The notes under the pieces: generated by a model
What the model was told of the DNA's origin: nothing
The model's input: the letters and a program-made list of their open reading frames with translations, nothing else
Database searches by the model: none
Assembly (NCBI GenBank): GCA_020736575.1
Contig: JAGPYM010000038.1
Coordinates: 1 to 64,000, forward strand
Reading direction: 5' to 3'
Source: Thelonectria olida
Lineage: Eukaryota; Ascomycota; Sordariomycetes; Hypocreales; Nectriaceae
DNA length: 64,000 nucleotides
Shown here: piece after piece, positions 18,602 through 29,273 of the stretch
Layout of the letters: the number at the start of each line of letters is the position of its first letter
How positions within the stretch are numbered: position 1 is the first letter of the stretch
Translations under genes and position numbers: made by a program

Positions 18602-18752
18602 TGTTGAACAGAAGGCATATGCTGGGGTGTCACGTGCGGGTCAAGGGTCTTATGATGAACAGCAGATCTTTCAGGGGCAGACACTTAACGAAAACAACCA
18701 ACATGAATACACTGATTTGGATCAATGGACCGAGTACACGTGCTGTCTGACA
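18602..18752 (+). repeat. Copia 3' LTR (151 bp)
   Basis: Same length and ends as the 5' LTR, with seven substitutions (about 95% identity). It differs from the solo LTR at 26201-26351 at six positions. Confidence 0.93.
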
Positions 18753-18760
18753 GTTTGTCC

Positions 18761-18782
18761 CACTCGCTTATCATATACGTTA
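18761..18782 (-). repeat. Right arm of the 22-bp inverted repeat
   Basis: Exact reverse complement of 1354-1375. The spacer to the 3' LTR (GTTTGTCC) has no match in the left spacer (TC). Confidence 0.8.
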
Positions 18783-19355
18783 TAATTATTCGCATTACGT
18801 GGAATTAATGCATTCTTCAAAATATAGGGACCTAGGGTTTTTTTTTTTTTTTTTTTTTCCGAGTCGAACTCAGGTACCCTTTAACCTGACCTGAACGGCG
18901 GGGGTCTGGGAACTTAAATATTATCGGTTCCATGGGTGAGGTCCAGTTTTGTACTCTTTGTTCCCCTTGACACTGTGAAGGCTACTAAGCCATTTTGGGA
19001 CTGTCTGCTTACCTATCAGTACCTAAATCTACCAGCCAAAAATTGACAGTGGGCAAAATTATGTGAAAATTGTGTCCATTTTTTGACTGCTGCAAGTACT
19101 CTTTTGTCCTCTTTTGTACTCTTTGTACAGATGGTCCGTGCTCAAATTGATCATAGTGTGCAAAAGAGGAGACCGATTTCGCCCTTGTGTGTAACACAAG
19201 AGGATTTCCCTTGGAAGACACTTCAACTCCATAGCGTACAGGACGAGACCGAAAAGAGAACCGGGGTGGAAATTTCTCGAAATTTCATTATTCATCTTCT
19301 TTATAACTTTTGAAATACCTGGTGGCCGCTTGGCGGAGATTCAGGCCTTTGGCGG
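18783..19355. other. Non-coding stretch with a 21-T tract; probable LINE leader at its end
   Basis: A run of 21 T lies at 18838-18858, next to CCGAGTCGAACTC. Read on the minus strand this is a sequence resembling a pol III B box followed by an A-tail, as in a SINE, but I cannot recognise a tRNA-like body. From about 19083 the sequence has CTCTTTTGT-type short repeats and probably belongs to the leader of the LINE that follows. Confidence 0.35.
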
Positions 19356-20666
19356 ATGTCTGGTTTTGCGAACCCCGCGTCAGACGTCATCACCGTCATG
19401 GAGGAGGAACCGGACGTTCCGGGCGGGGGATACCATCGTCCCCTGCGTAAAAGAACCAGAACGACGAGGGCAATGGAATCCGAGCAGCAAAAGGGCGATA
19501 TGGAATGGCAGGAAGAGGAAAGCAGTGAGGGAGCTCCGAGTCATACCCGAGCCAAGAAACGCGCCACGCCTAAGGCAGCCGGTAGCATGATCGAGGCGAC
19601 CCAGGGGCTGAAACGACTCCTAGAACAAGATTTCAATAAGAGAATGGAAGCGATGAAGGCGGAGTTTCAGCTCGAGTTTGCTAAACTTAGGGACCGCATG
19701 GCTGAGGAAGTCACCAGAACCACGGCCCAGATGGCACAAGAATTATCACAAGTCCGAGAGCAGCTTACCCAAGTTTGCAGCGAGTTGGAGCAGACCCGAC
19801 TACAGCTGGATACACTGAACAAGGCTCAGGCACCACGATCGCCGGGCCGGACATATGCAGACGCGGCCAGAATGACACCCATCAGTATTCCCAGCCAATC
19901 TCCATCTACCGTCCGATCGGCAACTCCAGAACCGGTGTTCTGTACAGTGGACACATCCAGGGTGCCCGAGGATCATATTGGAGACGCTACACCGGCAATG
20001 ATTCGCAAGACCGTTGAACAGGAAATGCGAACGTCTAGCGATCAACTTAGCTGGCGATGCGTCGCAGTAACCAGAGATGGACGGAACGCCAACCGCCTAA
20101 GGATCATTAGTAGGAACGAGGAAGAAATGCAGAAGATCAAGACCATTCTCGAGGCTAAGAAGGCCCCAGGGGCAAGAGTCCTTCGAGACCAACTGTACCC
20201 AGTCAAAGTTGACAACATGAACCGTACGGCAGTTTTCGACCAGGAATGTAAGGTCCTCCCTGGAGCAATGGAAGCCTTGAGCCAGGAGAATGAAATCCAG
20301 ATTGCCAAGGTGGCCTGGTTAAGTCGAAAGATCAACCCCAAGGCATATGGATCGATGGTAGTATACCTTACTAAAAACAGCGACGCCAGGAGACTCTTGC
20401 AGGAACGGTACTTTCTGGTCGCAGGTGAATCGGCATGTACTAGTGTATTCGAGCGGAGAACCGGACCGGAACAATGCTATAATTGCCAAGAGTTTGGTCA
20501 TAAGGCATTCTCGTGCAGCAAGAATCGGGTATGTGCAAGGTGCGCCGCTGAAGGCCACCATCACAGTGAGTGCCAGGTGCAGATACCCAAGTGTGCGCAC
20601 TGCAGCGGGCCGCATGAGGCGTTCAGCAGAAGCTGCCCGAAACTCTATCCTACCCGGCATGAGTAG
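19356..20666 (+). CDS. LINE ORF1 protein (second LINE)
   Basis: A 436-residue protein from ATG 19356 ([20 protein letters not shown]). A coiled coil (about residues 85-155) is followed by a conserved middle part shared with the first LINE ([15 protein letters not shown]) and three C-terminal zinc knuckles: [28 protein letters not shown] and [15 protein letters not shown]. The stop codon overlaps the ORF2 start (ATGAGTAG), so translation of the second gene may be coupled by termination-reinitiation. Confidence 0.9.
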   Translation: MSGFANPASDVITVMEEEPDVPGGGYHRPLRKRTRTTRAMESEQQKGDMEWQEEESSEGAPSHTRAKKRATPKAAGSMIEATQGLKRLLEQDFNKRMEAMKAEFQLEFAKLRDRMAEEVTRTTAQMAQELSQVREQLTQVCSELEQTRLQLDTLNKAQAPRSPGRTYADAARMTPISIPSQSPSTVRSATPEPVFCTVDTSRVPEDHIGDATPAMIRKTVEQEMRTSSDQLSWRCVAVTRDGRNANRLRIISRNEEEMQKIKTILEAKKAPGARVLRDQLYPVKVDNMNRTAVFDQECKVLPGAMEALSQENEIQIAKVAWLSRKINPKAYGSMVVYLTKNSDARRLLQERYFLVAGESACTSVFERRTGPEQCYNCQEFGHKAFSCSKNRVCARCAAEGHHHSECQVQIPKCAHCSGPHEAFSRSCPKLYPTRHE

Positions 20667-23600
20667 GATGTTTCAGGTAATACAACTAAATGTGCGAAAA
20701 CAGGATATGGTACACGAGAGCCTAATGAACGACGAGCAACTCCAAGACTTTGCAGTTATTGCGATCCAAGAACCACAGGCACGGAAAATCGACGGCAAAC
20801 TACTTACAGTCCCCATGGGACACCCCAAATGGATCAAGATGGTCCCTACAATTTGGAGGGATAGCAGATGGGCGATTCGGAGCATGTTGTGGGTGAACAA
20901 GGATGTGGAGGCGGAGCAGATACCGATAGAATCACCGGACATGACGGCAGCTGTCTTACGGCTCCCTGAGAGGCTGGTCCTGGTGGTATCAGTTTATGTA
21001 CCAGGAGGAGACGCTCAGGCTCTACGAGACACCTGCGATGCCTTACGCCAGGTGATCATAGATACGAGAAGAGATGCAGGCAGGGTTGTGGATGTGGTGG
21101 TTGTTGGAGACTTCAACCGGCACGACCAGCTATGGGGAGGAGACGATGTTTCGTTAGTAAGACAGGGCGAAGCGGACCAGATTATTGACTTTATGTACGA
21201 TCTTGGTCTCACCAGCTTGCTTCCCAGAGGAACGAAGACGTGGAGTGGCGGAGACTTTGAAACAACGGTCGACTTGGCCCTGGCTTCGGAGGAGTTGACG
21301 GCCTTGACCGTCAAATGCGCGATACACGGGACGGAACACGGTTCGGATCATCGGGCGATTGACACGATCTTCGATATCTCGGTCCCCGCACCAAAACAGC
21401 AGGAACGACTTCTCTTGAAGAATGCGCCTTGGAACGAAATCAACGCAAGAATTGCAGGCGCGCTGCAGACAACGCCATTGGAAGGCACAGTGCAACAGAA
21501 GACTGATAAGTTGATGTCGGTGGTTACGGAGGCGGTTCACTCCCTGACACCAAAAGCCAAGCCATCGCCGTACGCCAAACGATGGTGGACGACGGATCTG
21601 ACACAGCTTCGCCAAATATATACGTACTGGAGGAACCGTTCTCGAACCGAGAGACGGGCAGGGAGAATCAGGACGGAACTGGAGGAGATGGCAAAAGGGG
21701 CTGCGAAGCAGTATCATAGTGCCATCAGGCAGCAAAAGAAGAAGCACTGGAACGAGTTTCTTGCGGATAACGACAACATCTGGGAGGCAGCTAAATACCT
21801 GAAGTCGGGAGATGATGCGGCGTTTGGCAAAGTACCGCAGCTGGTCAGGGCTGATGGGACAGCTATGACGAACCACAGGGAACAAGCAGAAGAGCTGCTG
21901 TCCACGTTCTTTCCTCCCTTGCCGAACGACATCGACGACGAAGGCACTAGGCCTCAGAGAGCCCCAGTAGTGATACCCGACATCACACTGGAGGAGGTGG
22001 AACGACAACTATTCGCAGCAAAGTCATGGAAGGCGCCTGGGGAAGATGGATTACCAGTGGCGGTGTGGAAGCAGGTGTGGCCAGTAGTCAAGCATTGGGT
22101 GATGTCCATTTTCTGTGCGTCCTTGGAGGAGAGAACGCTGCCTGACCAGTGGAGGCATGCAAAGATCATACCGCTTAAAAAGCCTGATAAAGAGGACTAC
22201 ACGATGGCCAGAGCCTGGCGGCCGATCTCACTGCTCGCCACCCTTGGCAAAGTATTGGAATCGGTTGTGGCTGAAAGGATCTCACATGCTGTGGAAACGT
22301 ACGGGTTACTCCCGACGAACCACTTTGGAGCCCGCAAACGGCGGTCGGCGGAACAAGCGCTTCTGCTATTGCAGGAACAGATCTATATCGCTTGGCGACG
22401 TCGACTGGTGGTGAGTCTCGCCAGTTTCGATGTCAAGGGGGCATACAATGGAGTTTGCAAGGAAAGGCTGCTCCAGAGAATGAAAGCACGTGGCATCCCG
22501 GAGAAGCTACTTCGATGGGTAGAAGCATTCTGCTCAAACCGCACAGCAACGATTCTAATCAACGGCGAGTCATCAGAGGTTCGAGAATTACCGCAAGCTG
22601 GTCTCCCACAAGGCTCTCCGCTGTCTCCAATCCTGTTTCTCTTCTTCAATGCGGATTTGGTCCAGCGGCGGATCGACAGCAACAGAGGCGCGATCGCATT
22701 CGTGGACGATTTCACGGCCTGGGTCTCAGGTCCAACGGCACACAACAACCGCAAGGAAGTCGAATCAATTATCAAGGACGCATTGGACTGGGAGAGGAGG
22801 AGCGGTGCGACGTTTGAGGCGAGCAAGACGGCAATCATCCACTTTACCCGGAAAGACTACAAGTCCGACTCCGAGCCGTTCACAATCAAAGGACAGACAG
22901 TGCAACCGAAACACCATGTCAAGATTCTAGGAGTCGTCATGGACGCCGGGCTCAAGTACAAGGAACACATCGCAAGAGCTGCTTCCAAGGGGCTAGTAGC
23001 AGCAATGGAACTGAAGAGGTTGAGGGGCCTGTCGCCAGCAACAGCAAGGCAATTGTTCACAGCTACCGTAGCCCCGGTGGTGGACTATGCGTCCAATGTG
23101 TGGATGCACAGGTTCATAGACAGACTCATGGCACCGATCAACAGGGTTCAGAGAGCAGGGGCACAGGCAATCGTGGGGACGTTCAATACTGTAGCGACAA
23201 GCGTGGCAGAAGCAGAAGCTCACATCGTCCCAGCCGGGCAACGGTTTTGGAGGAGAGCGATTAAGATGTGGACAGATATCCACACATTGCCCGACACCAA
23301 CCCGCTTCGCAGGTTGACATCCCGCATACGACTATTCCGAAAGTTATATCGATCACCTCTCTACCAGGTAGCGACAACACTAAGGGACATACCAATGGAG
23401 CAGCTGGAAACCATTCAGCCTCTCACGCTATCGCCATGGGAAGAACGAGTAGAAGCTATCACTGATGAGGCAGCAGCGAAAGAGGCGGAAGCAGGCTGGG
23501 CCATACGCATCGCGGTGAGCAGCTCTGCTCGGAACGATGTAGTAGGTGTTGGTGGAGCAGTCCAGATATCAGCAGCGGTACGAGGCGGGCCAGAGCTCGT

Positions 23601-24417
23601 GACTTTCTCGTTTACTCTTGGCATGAGAACAGAGCAGAACCCGTACAGCGCAGAGCTGGCAGCAATGGCATATGCACTAAGACGAACCATACCAAAGCTT
23701 CGACACCGCAGCATCGCACTGATGACGAGTAACAAAGTTGCCGCGCTTGCAGTCAAGCAACCTCGCCAGCAGTCGGGTCAAGAATATATACGCTGCATCT
23801 ACGATTCTGTTAAGGAGCTCCGAAAGGATGGAAACGTGTTGAGGATCTTATGGCTTCCCTCTAGCGACGAAAACAGGCTCTTGAAGCTTGCCAAGGACGA
23901 GGCTCGGAAAGCAACACAGCAGGGAGCTACCCCTGAAAAGCAATTCCCCAGCATGCAATCCACAACGCTCAGCACTGCACGGTCTAAAGTGAATACTAAT
24001 TGGTCACTGCCAGAGAAAGTTGGAAAACACTCCAAACGAGTCGATGCAGCACTACCGGGTAAGCACACAAAACAACTCTATGACCAACTATCGTGGAAGG
24101 AAGCCAGTGTGCTTGCTCAGTTGAGAACAGGTATAGCGAGATTGAATGCATACCTCTTCCACGTCAAAGCGGTGCCATCGGACTGGTGCGATTGTGGACG
24201 AGCGAGAGAGACAGTTGAACACTTTCTCTTCCGATGCCAAAAGTGGACGGCATACCGCACGGAGATGCTTCAGTGCACTGACACCCGGAGAGGCAACATC
24301 TCCTTCTATCTTGGAGGGAAGTCACCTTCTGACAACCAAAAATGGACACCAAACTTGGAAGCTGTGCGAGCAACGATCCGGTTTGCATTGGCCACAGGCC
24401 GCCTTGATGCAAGTTAA
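20659..24417 (+). CDS. LINE ORF2 protein (second LINE)
   Basis: A 1,252-residue protein if it starts at ATG 20659 ([20 protein letters not shown]); the frame is open further upstream inside ORF1. Endonuclease motifs: [16 protein letters not shown] and HGSDHRAI. Reverse transcriptase: [32 protein letters not shown] and the active site AFVDDFTAW. The RNase H-like part keeps E ([13 protein letters not shown]) but has S or N at the expected Asp positions. The C-terminal zinc motif is [17 protein letters not shown]. No disabling change is visible. Confidence 0.92.
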   Translation: MSRMFQVIQLNVRKQDMVHESLMNDEQLQDFAVIAIQEPQARKIDGKLLTVPMGHPKWIKMVPTIWRDSRWAIRSMLWVNKDVEAEQIPIESPDMTAAVLRLPERLVLVVSVYVPGGDAQALRDTCDALRQVIIDTRRDAGRVVDVVVVGDFNRHDQLWGGDDVSLVRQGEADQIIDFMYDLGLTSLLPRGTKTWSGGDFETTVDLALASEELTALTVKCAIHGTEHGSDHRAIDTIFDISVPAPKQQERLLLKNAPWNEINARIAGALQTTPLEGTVQQKTDKLMSVVTEAVHSLTPKAKPSPYAKRWWTTDLTQLRQIYTYWRNRSRTERRAGRIRTELEEMAKGAAKQYHSAIRQQKKKHWNEFLADNDNIWEAAKYLKSGDDAAFGKVPQLVRADGTAMTNHREQAEELLSTFFPPLPNDIDDEGTRPQRAPVVIPDITLEEVERQLFAAKSWKAPGEDGLPVAVWKQVWPVVKHWVMSIFCASLEERTLPDQWRHAKIIPLKKPDKEDYTMARAWRPISLLATLGKVLESVVAERISHAVETYGLLPTNHFGARKRRSAEQALLLLQEQIYIAWRRRLVVSLASFDVKGAYNGVCKERLLQRMKARGIPEKLLRWVEAFCSNRTATILINGESSEVRELPQAGLPQGSPLSPILFLFFNADLVQRRIDSNRGAIAFVDDFTAWVSGPTAHNNRKEVESIIKDALDWERRSGATFEASKTAIIHFTRKDYKSDSEPFTIKGQTVQPKHHVKILGVVMDAGLKYKEHIARAASKGLVAAMELKRLRGLSPATARQLFTATVAPVVDYASNVWMHRFIDRLMAPINRVQRAGAQAIVGTFNTVATSVAEAEAHIVPAGQRFWRRAIKMWTDIHTLPDTNPLRRLTSRIRLFRKLYRSPLYQVATTLRDIPMEQLETIQPLTLSPWEERVEAITDEAAAKEAEAGWAIRIAVSSSARNDVVGVGGAVQISAAVRGGPELVTFSFTLGMRTEQNPYSAELAAMAYALRRTIPKLRHRSIALMTSNKVAALAVKQPRQQSGQEYIRCIYDSVKELRKDGNVLRILWLPSSDENRLLKLAKDEARKATQQGATPEKQFPSMQSTTLSTARSKVNTNWSLPEKVGKHSKRVDAALPGKHTKQLYDQLSWKEASVLAQLRTGIARLNAYLFHVKAVPSDWCDCGRARETVEHFLFRCQKWTAYRTEMLQCTDTRRGNISFYLGGKSPSDNQKWTPNLEAVRATIRFALATGRLDAS

Positions 24418-24846
24418 CGGATGAAGACAGACCCGGACCTATTACCCCACTAACCCACTCTTCCCAACCTAACTTACCCTCACCCCATGCCAGCAAAGGC
24501 GAACGCCGCTTCAGCCGCCGTAGATAGGACACTGAACACTTGGAGAATAGGCTTCAAGCTAGTTCGCTAATAATAATACTAACCCACGGGAATCCGTAGA
24601 AAAGGAGAGAGCAAATGAGAATGCATAAGCAGGACAAGAACATGGTATGGGCTTGAGGAGACCAGGACACAATTTGAGCTATGTATGTGTATATTAGTAA
24701 TCAGTGCCCTTTCGGTTCAAGCCGCCGGGCGTAATAAATTGTATTGTATTGTATTGTATAAACGAGCCCAGGTCGTTCGTCTCTTTTTTTTTGCAAATGG
24801 GACAGCACAATCGACTCGTCGCCGGGTGGTTATTGCGCAAGAGAGC

Positions 24847-25278
24847 AACGTATATGATAAGCGAGCGCCGCAGACAAGCGAGCGCCGCACCCATACTGTA
24901 CACCAAAAAATACCAATTTTGGATTTCCTAAAATCAACAATTTAAATAGCTATAACCTGAAAAGATTAAAATAAGCTATTTAAAGGAAAAGTAACTAGAT
25001 ACTTTATTTTTTAGATTTTTAAATATTTTTCTATATATTTAAATAGCAATTTATACAGTGCGAATTTAAAAGTCATTAATAAAAAGTTATATAAAAATAA
25101 AAATAAATCTAGAAAAATCTTATATATATACCTATTTTTATTTGATATCTTATTAAAATTATTAGTATTCTAGCCCTAGTTTGGCTTTTTAAGAAATTTT
25201 TAAAAATTTTAATTTAAGCTGAAAATTAAAATGCGGCGCTCGCTTGTCTGCGGCGCTCGCTTATCATAACTATACGTT
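24847..25278. mobile_element. 432-bp AT-rich MITE-like element
   Basis: Terminal repeats of about 43 and 47 bp (24847-24889, 25232-25278) match except for a 4-bp insertion. Each contains two copies of GCGAGCGCCGCA. The outer part, AACGTATA...TGATAAGCGAG, matches the 22-bp repeats around the copia element. The interior (about 24900-25230) is very AT-rich and non-coding. I could not define a target-site duplication. Confidence 0.75.
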
Positions 25279-25775
25279 ATCCCATTTCCTTGTAATATCC
25301 ATTTTGTTTTGTTGGATAGTTCATTCACTTTCGCCTAGGGCACGCCCTTCCCATAACAAATTTGTCAGTGAAATAAATGCTTGGCCCTTCGGAAGCACAT
25401 TCATGTCGTCCTGGTCAAAAGTTGGGCCACAATTGGAAAACTATTACGACCAGACTACACAATCCAAGCAAAACAGCCACTTTCGGCCGCTCCATCCTCT
25501 CCCTAGCTAGGGTATCGTCTACAATCGTACATCTCATCGTTTCCATATGTAAAAATAAGATCAAATCATAAAATGCCTTCTAAAATCCTATCCCTGTAAG
25601 TAGAGGGAAGGAGTCTGAGCAGGGTGGTCCATTTGTTGTTGCCTCCTCGTCTTTGGACCACACAAACCTGCTTTCTACCGTCGTCCTTGCAGCCTGATCC
25701 CCCTGAGACGTTCCCCTATTAACCTATAAGCCAGAACCTTCTCTTTTTCTGAATTAATGCCACATTCGCTTGGTA
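25279..25775. other. No gene seen
   Basis: Short frames only; no repeat or RNA gene recognised. Confidence 0.4.
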
Positions 25776-25948
25776 CAGTCGAAGGTGGAATGGGTGTCGC
25801 GGCATGGGCTAGATAACATCTTTGGGCAGGTTCATTCCTGGACGCCTATAGCCTCACACCCTCCCCCGCCTCGTGTCTGTGTCCGTAAACGAGCCCGCTT
25901 CAAAATATCGTTAAGTCAATCCCGCGACACCCATTCCGCCTTCGACTG
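25776..25948. mobile_element. 173-bp MITE with TA target duplication
   Basis: Terminal inverted repeats of 27 bp (26 identical) starting CAGTCGAAGG, with TA on both sides (25774-25775, 25949-25950). The size, TIRs and TA duplication fit a non-autonomous Tc1/mariner-superfamily element. No coding capacity. Confidence 0.85.
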
Positions 25949-25961
25949 TATCAGTTCGATA

Positions 25962-26167
25962 CACTGGGGTGCAGGTTCAGCGTCAGTAATTTAGCATTGT
26001 AATTTTGTCCAAAAATGGACCAAGTTGACTACATTTTGGCCGTTTCTGGTCGCTCTCAGTAATTGTGGCGGTTCCACCCTACAAAGATAGTGCGCAAGTC
26101 GCTAAAATTAGCACACTTTTGAGAGATTTCAGAGCTCAAACACTGACGCTGAACATGCACCACAGTG
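25962..26167. mobile_element. 206-bp MITE with TA target duplication
   Basis: Terminal inverted repeats starting CACTGGGGTGCAGGTTCAGC on the left and CACTGTGGTGCATGTTCAGC (reverse complement) on the right, 24 of 26 identical, flanked by TA (25960-25961, 26168-26169). A second, distinct Tc1/mariner-type MITE, 13 bp from the first. Confidence 0.85.
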
Positions 26168-26200
26168 TACAGTATCCATTCCTTTCTGTATTCTTTCTTT

Positions 26201-26351
26201 TGTCAGACAGTACGTGTATTCGGTCCATTGATCCAAATCAGTGTATTCATGTTGTGTGTTCTCGTTAAGTGTCTGCCCCTGAAAGATCTGCTGTTCATCA
26301 TAAGACCCTTGACGCGCACGTGACACCCCAGCATATGCCTTCTGTTCAACA
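26201..26351 (-). repeat. Copia solo LTR with TCTTT target duplication
   Basis: The reverse complement of the copia LTR, 151 bp, differing from 1378-1528 at one position. It is flanked by TCTTT at 26196-26200 and 26352-26356, the 5-bp duplication expected for copia. Solo LTRs arise by recombination between the two LTRs of one element. It ends 38 bp before the start codon of the next gene. Confidence 0.95.
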
Positions 26352-26389
26352 TCTTTGTTATTCTTTCTAAGCAAAACAACTAGCCGAAG

Positions 26390-27625
26390 ATGGCAATTAT
26401 CCCCTTGCTACAAGGTCGCCAAAGAGTTAGACAATTTCGCGTCATTCTTTGTTCACTTTTCATCGCCACCTGTTATATGGTAAATCTAATCCCCGCCTCT
26501 CTTTCTAGCAATTGGCGCTTTTTAGAGCGGTATTGTGATGCTCCGCCCAAGGTTATAAACGATCGACTCCAAGTGCCACTTATCAAGCCTAAAGATATTA
26601 TCGTTAACGGACTGGTTTTCTACGGGCGGAGGGACAGAGTCTCTTGTATGCGCTGCTATTTAGAGGTGAGTAACCGGTGGGCATACTATCTTAAGTCCCA
26701 TTGCTAATCTCTAATAGCGAAACATGGTCGATAATGGAGGCTGGCTTGACGAGGTCCTATGGGTCGTTAACACGAATGACGAAGATGACCTTCGCTACCT
26801 CGACGAAATTATTGCCAGTAACCCAACGAGATATAAGAAACTTGTTATCCCTGGTGATAAGTTATGGGTTTATACTTACTCCAAGGCGTGGCAGCATCTG
26901 GAGCGCGGCAAGTACTACATTAAGATAGATGATGATATTGTATGTGTTTGTGGATTATTTCATACTAATTGCTTTAGTGGAAGAAATTCCTTAATATTCA
27001 AGAAACAGACTAATGTGGAATTGTTAAATATTAGGTCTGGATTGACGATAATGCCATTCCCCAACTAGTCACACAGAAGATCAATAACCCAGACGACTTC
27101 GTCGTCTCTGCTAACATCATCAATAACCCTCCCTTGGGCTTCATGCATTACAGAATGGGCGCGCTCCATCCCTACCTTCCCGAAATCGATATGCCGAACG
27201 ATATTTCAGAGTCATGGGAACCTTCCCAACACCCTTTTTGGGATGGCCCAAGCGATTTTACCTGGCCACTTGATAAGGACCCTCCATACCATCACCATAG
27301 GTGGTTGAGAGTACATGATGACAAGATGATGGCGCAGACCCCTGCTGCTCAACTCAAGTACGAGGTCTGGGGCGATAGCTACACTAGTTGGGCCATCGCT
27401 GCACAGATGCACTATTCATTGCTTGAGAACATTGAGGCCGATGGTTTGGACAGTTATAAGTTTAACAAACCCTGGAATATGAATGGCGAGCGCATTAGGA
27501 TTAATTTTATCTGTGTTTATGCTGATGATATCCTGGATACCGATATTAAGCACTGGCCCGAGGACAGAGGAGATGAGGATATGATTGTCATTGATCTACC
27601 CCAGAGGTTACGTCGTCGTAAGTAA
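26390..27625 (+). CDS. Putative membrane-anchored GT-A-like protein, three exons
   Basis: Exons 26390-26665, 26718-26939 and 27035-27625 give 362 residues. The introns (52 and 95 bp) have GTGAGT/TAG and GTATGT/TAG ends and CTAAT-like branch sites, and the joined frame is open. Residues about 13-38 are hydrophobic (VILCSLFIATCYMVNLI), fitting a signal anchor near the N-terminus. The centre has YIKIDDDIV joined across intron 2 to WIDDNAIPQLV; such acidic clusters bind nucleotide sugar and metal in GT-A glycosyltransferases. I do not recognise the exact family, so substrate and pathway are unknown. The upstream region is filled by two MITEs and a solo LTR, so its promoter must lie within or beyond them. 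Confidence 0.75.
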
Positions 27626-29273
27626 TGTTGGCAACACACTCTCTGCACGATGTCTTTCTTACTTTCCCTGGCACTAGCCGTCGTGGTCTTAGGAGAAGCC
27701 CTAGGCGCTCATTTCCAGTATTCTGCGCAACCAAAACTGGCAGACACAGACCTTTTGTCGAGGTACTCTGCCCTCGCGCAGGACCGAGCTTGTTTGTAAC
27801 AAGTATTGAGTTTTTTGGGGCTTGTCAATATTCCATCAGTGTCCTTGATCACGCCTCCTTCTCGTGACTGGACATGGCAGTTCAGGTGGGGTGTCTGTAC
27901 TGACAACCAGGCCAGCTGGCGTTCCATGCCTTCCATCATGCTATCGATGAAGATGTTAGGACGGGGAAAATAACAATAATACAAACGAATAATCTATTCA
28001 GTTGTTGCTACATGGATTCGGGCTCTAATAAGCCCACTGTGGGAGGCTTCTTTCCTCTTCAAGCTGTTCTATTGATTGACTGTTTTAGCGCCGGTTGCCT
28101 GCCGCGCCAGGTGAAGGGGCGATACTCCTCGTCTACCACTTGACGAAGGGTGGTGGCGATCCTTTGTCAAGCGTGCACCCTATTATAGTATCAGGCGCAG
28201 TGGCTGAACAATAATGTTCCGAGCCTCACTTCCGAAGGTCGCAAATGCGCATGCACTTGCTGGACGAGCGCCAAGAATGAGAGGTGAAGCCAACGAGATC
28301 GTTCTCGGCATCAAGGGGCTGTCTCTGCCTTCTGGGCCTTATCTTGCTCGTAAGACTGCAGCCCATGAGGAAAAGCAACCGTTAGGGAAACACCTTGTTG
28401 AATTTGACCCAAACAAGGCTTTCCCTCGCATCAAGGACATTTGCACGTCGCGAGACGTAGCCGAGAAACAGGTCATAAACCCCAAGGGGCTTCCCCCCCA
28501 AAGGAAAAATGAAGAAAAAATCACCAGTGATTGAGGCGAGCCGTTGTCATTTGTGTCCTCAGTTTGAAGTCCCCCCCCCCATCCTTCCGCCAAATGCCTC
28601 TCATTCTTTTGCATTCGACCAAAACACCTTGGTCCCGACATACAGGGAAAGGGGTCTTTGAGGTCGCCGTGTGGCCTATTATTAAGTGCAATTTGCTCCT
28701 CTGGTTCTATTGTGGTAACAGCAGCTGAGATGATCGCTATGGAACTATCCAAACAGGTCCATGTAAGAAATTGGGCAAGAGAACAAGGATTTCCGCCATA
28801 GAAGACGGCAAACAATGCCTCGAGCCGAAAGAAAAAGGTCAAAATAGCACTGGAACTTGTCAGAGGGTATACAATAAGTAACGTAGGCAGTAATCTGTAC
28901 AGGAAACTTAAGGTGAGTGTCGAGGCAACTGCTTCCAACATAGATCCCGTTGTTCGCAACGTTATGAGGAAGAGGAAGACCGGTTGGAGGCTAACCAAAT
29001 CGCAAACCGCTTTGAGTAGAGCGTTTGTCCTGAACATATGATACTGGCCAATGTAGCCATACAACTGAGGATGCTGCATCATGTGTTTTGATGAAAAACA
29101 AGAGAGGGAGAGCAAAGTCGCATGAATAACAGCTTATTACGTGCGACGAATCTGGATTCTGACAATTTCCTTTGTCGCCCATGATCCTGAGCCGGAGCTG
29201 CTTTAACCTGAGCCATGGTGAGTCAGGGTGAGCTGGATGTGTGGGGCTGCGGCACAGCCTACGGCAGGCTATA
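27626..29273. other. No confident gene
   Basis: A plus-strand ATG frame at 28214-28534 (106 residues, basic) and a hydrophobic minus-strand frame at 29115-28339 overlap each other; neither has recognisable motifs, and the minus frame begins without ATG. One or both may be chance or decayed coding sequence. Short homopolymer runs (10 C near 28571, 14 A near 29484) occur here. Confidence 0.3.

Larger units (their letters stand above)
1378..18752 (+). mobile_element. Ty1/copia LTR retrotransposon carrying a nested hAT
   Basis: The element has two 151-bp LTRs (TG...CA ends), a gag gene, and a pol gene in the order protease, integrase, reverse transcriptase, RNase H, which is the copia order. A hAT transposon at 6088-17906 plus one 8-bp duplication interrupts pol. 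Subtracting them leaves about 5,548 bp, normal for copia. The LTRs differ at 7 of 151 positions. The 5-bp sequences outside the LTRs (GTGTC and GTTTG) do not match, so the usual target-site duplication is missing. Confidence 0.92.
19356..24760 (+). mobile_element. Second Tad1-like LINE
   Basis: Two open genes in the same arrangement as the first LINE, with clearly diverged proteins, so a related but separate subfamily. The 3' end has CCGGGCGTAATAAA followed by TTGTA repeats (to about 24760). The left edge given is the first ATG; the true 5' end is upstream, perhaps near 19083 or earlier. I could not find a target-site duplication. Confidence 0.88.

Noticed and set aside
28339..29115. Hydrophobic 258-codon minus-strand frame as a membrane protein
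   Set aside because: No ATG at its start, no recognised motif, and it overlaps another frame; kept only as a note.
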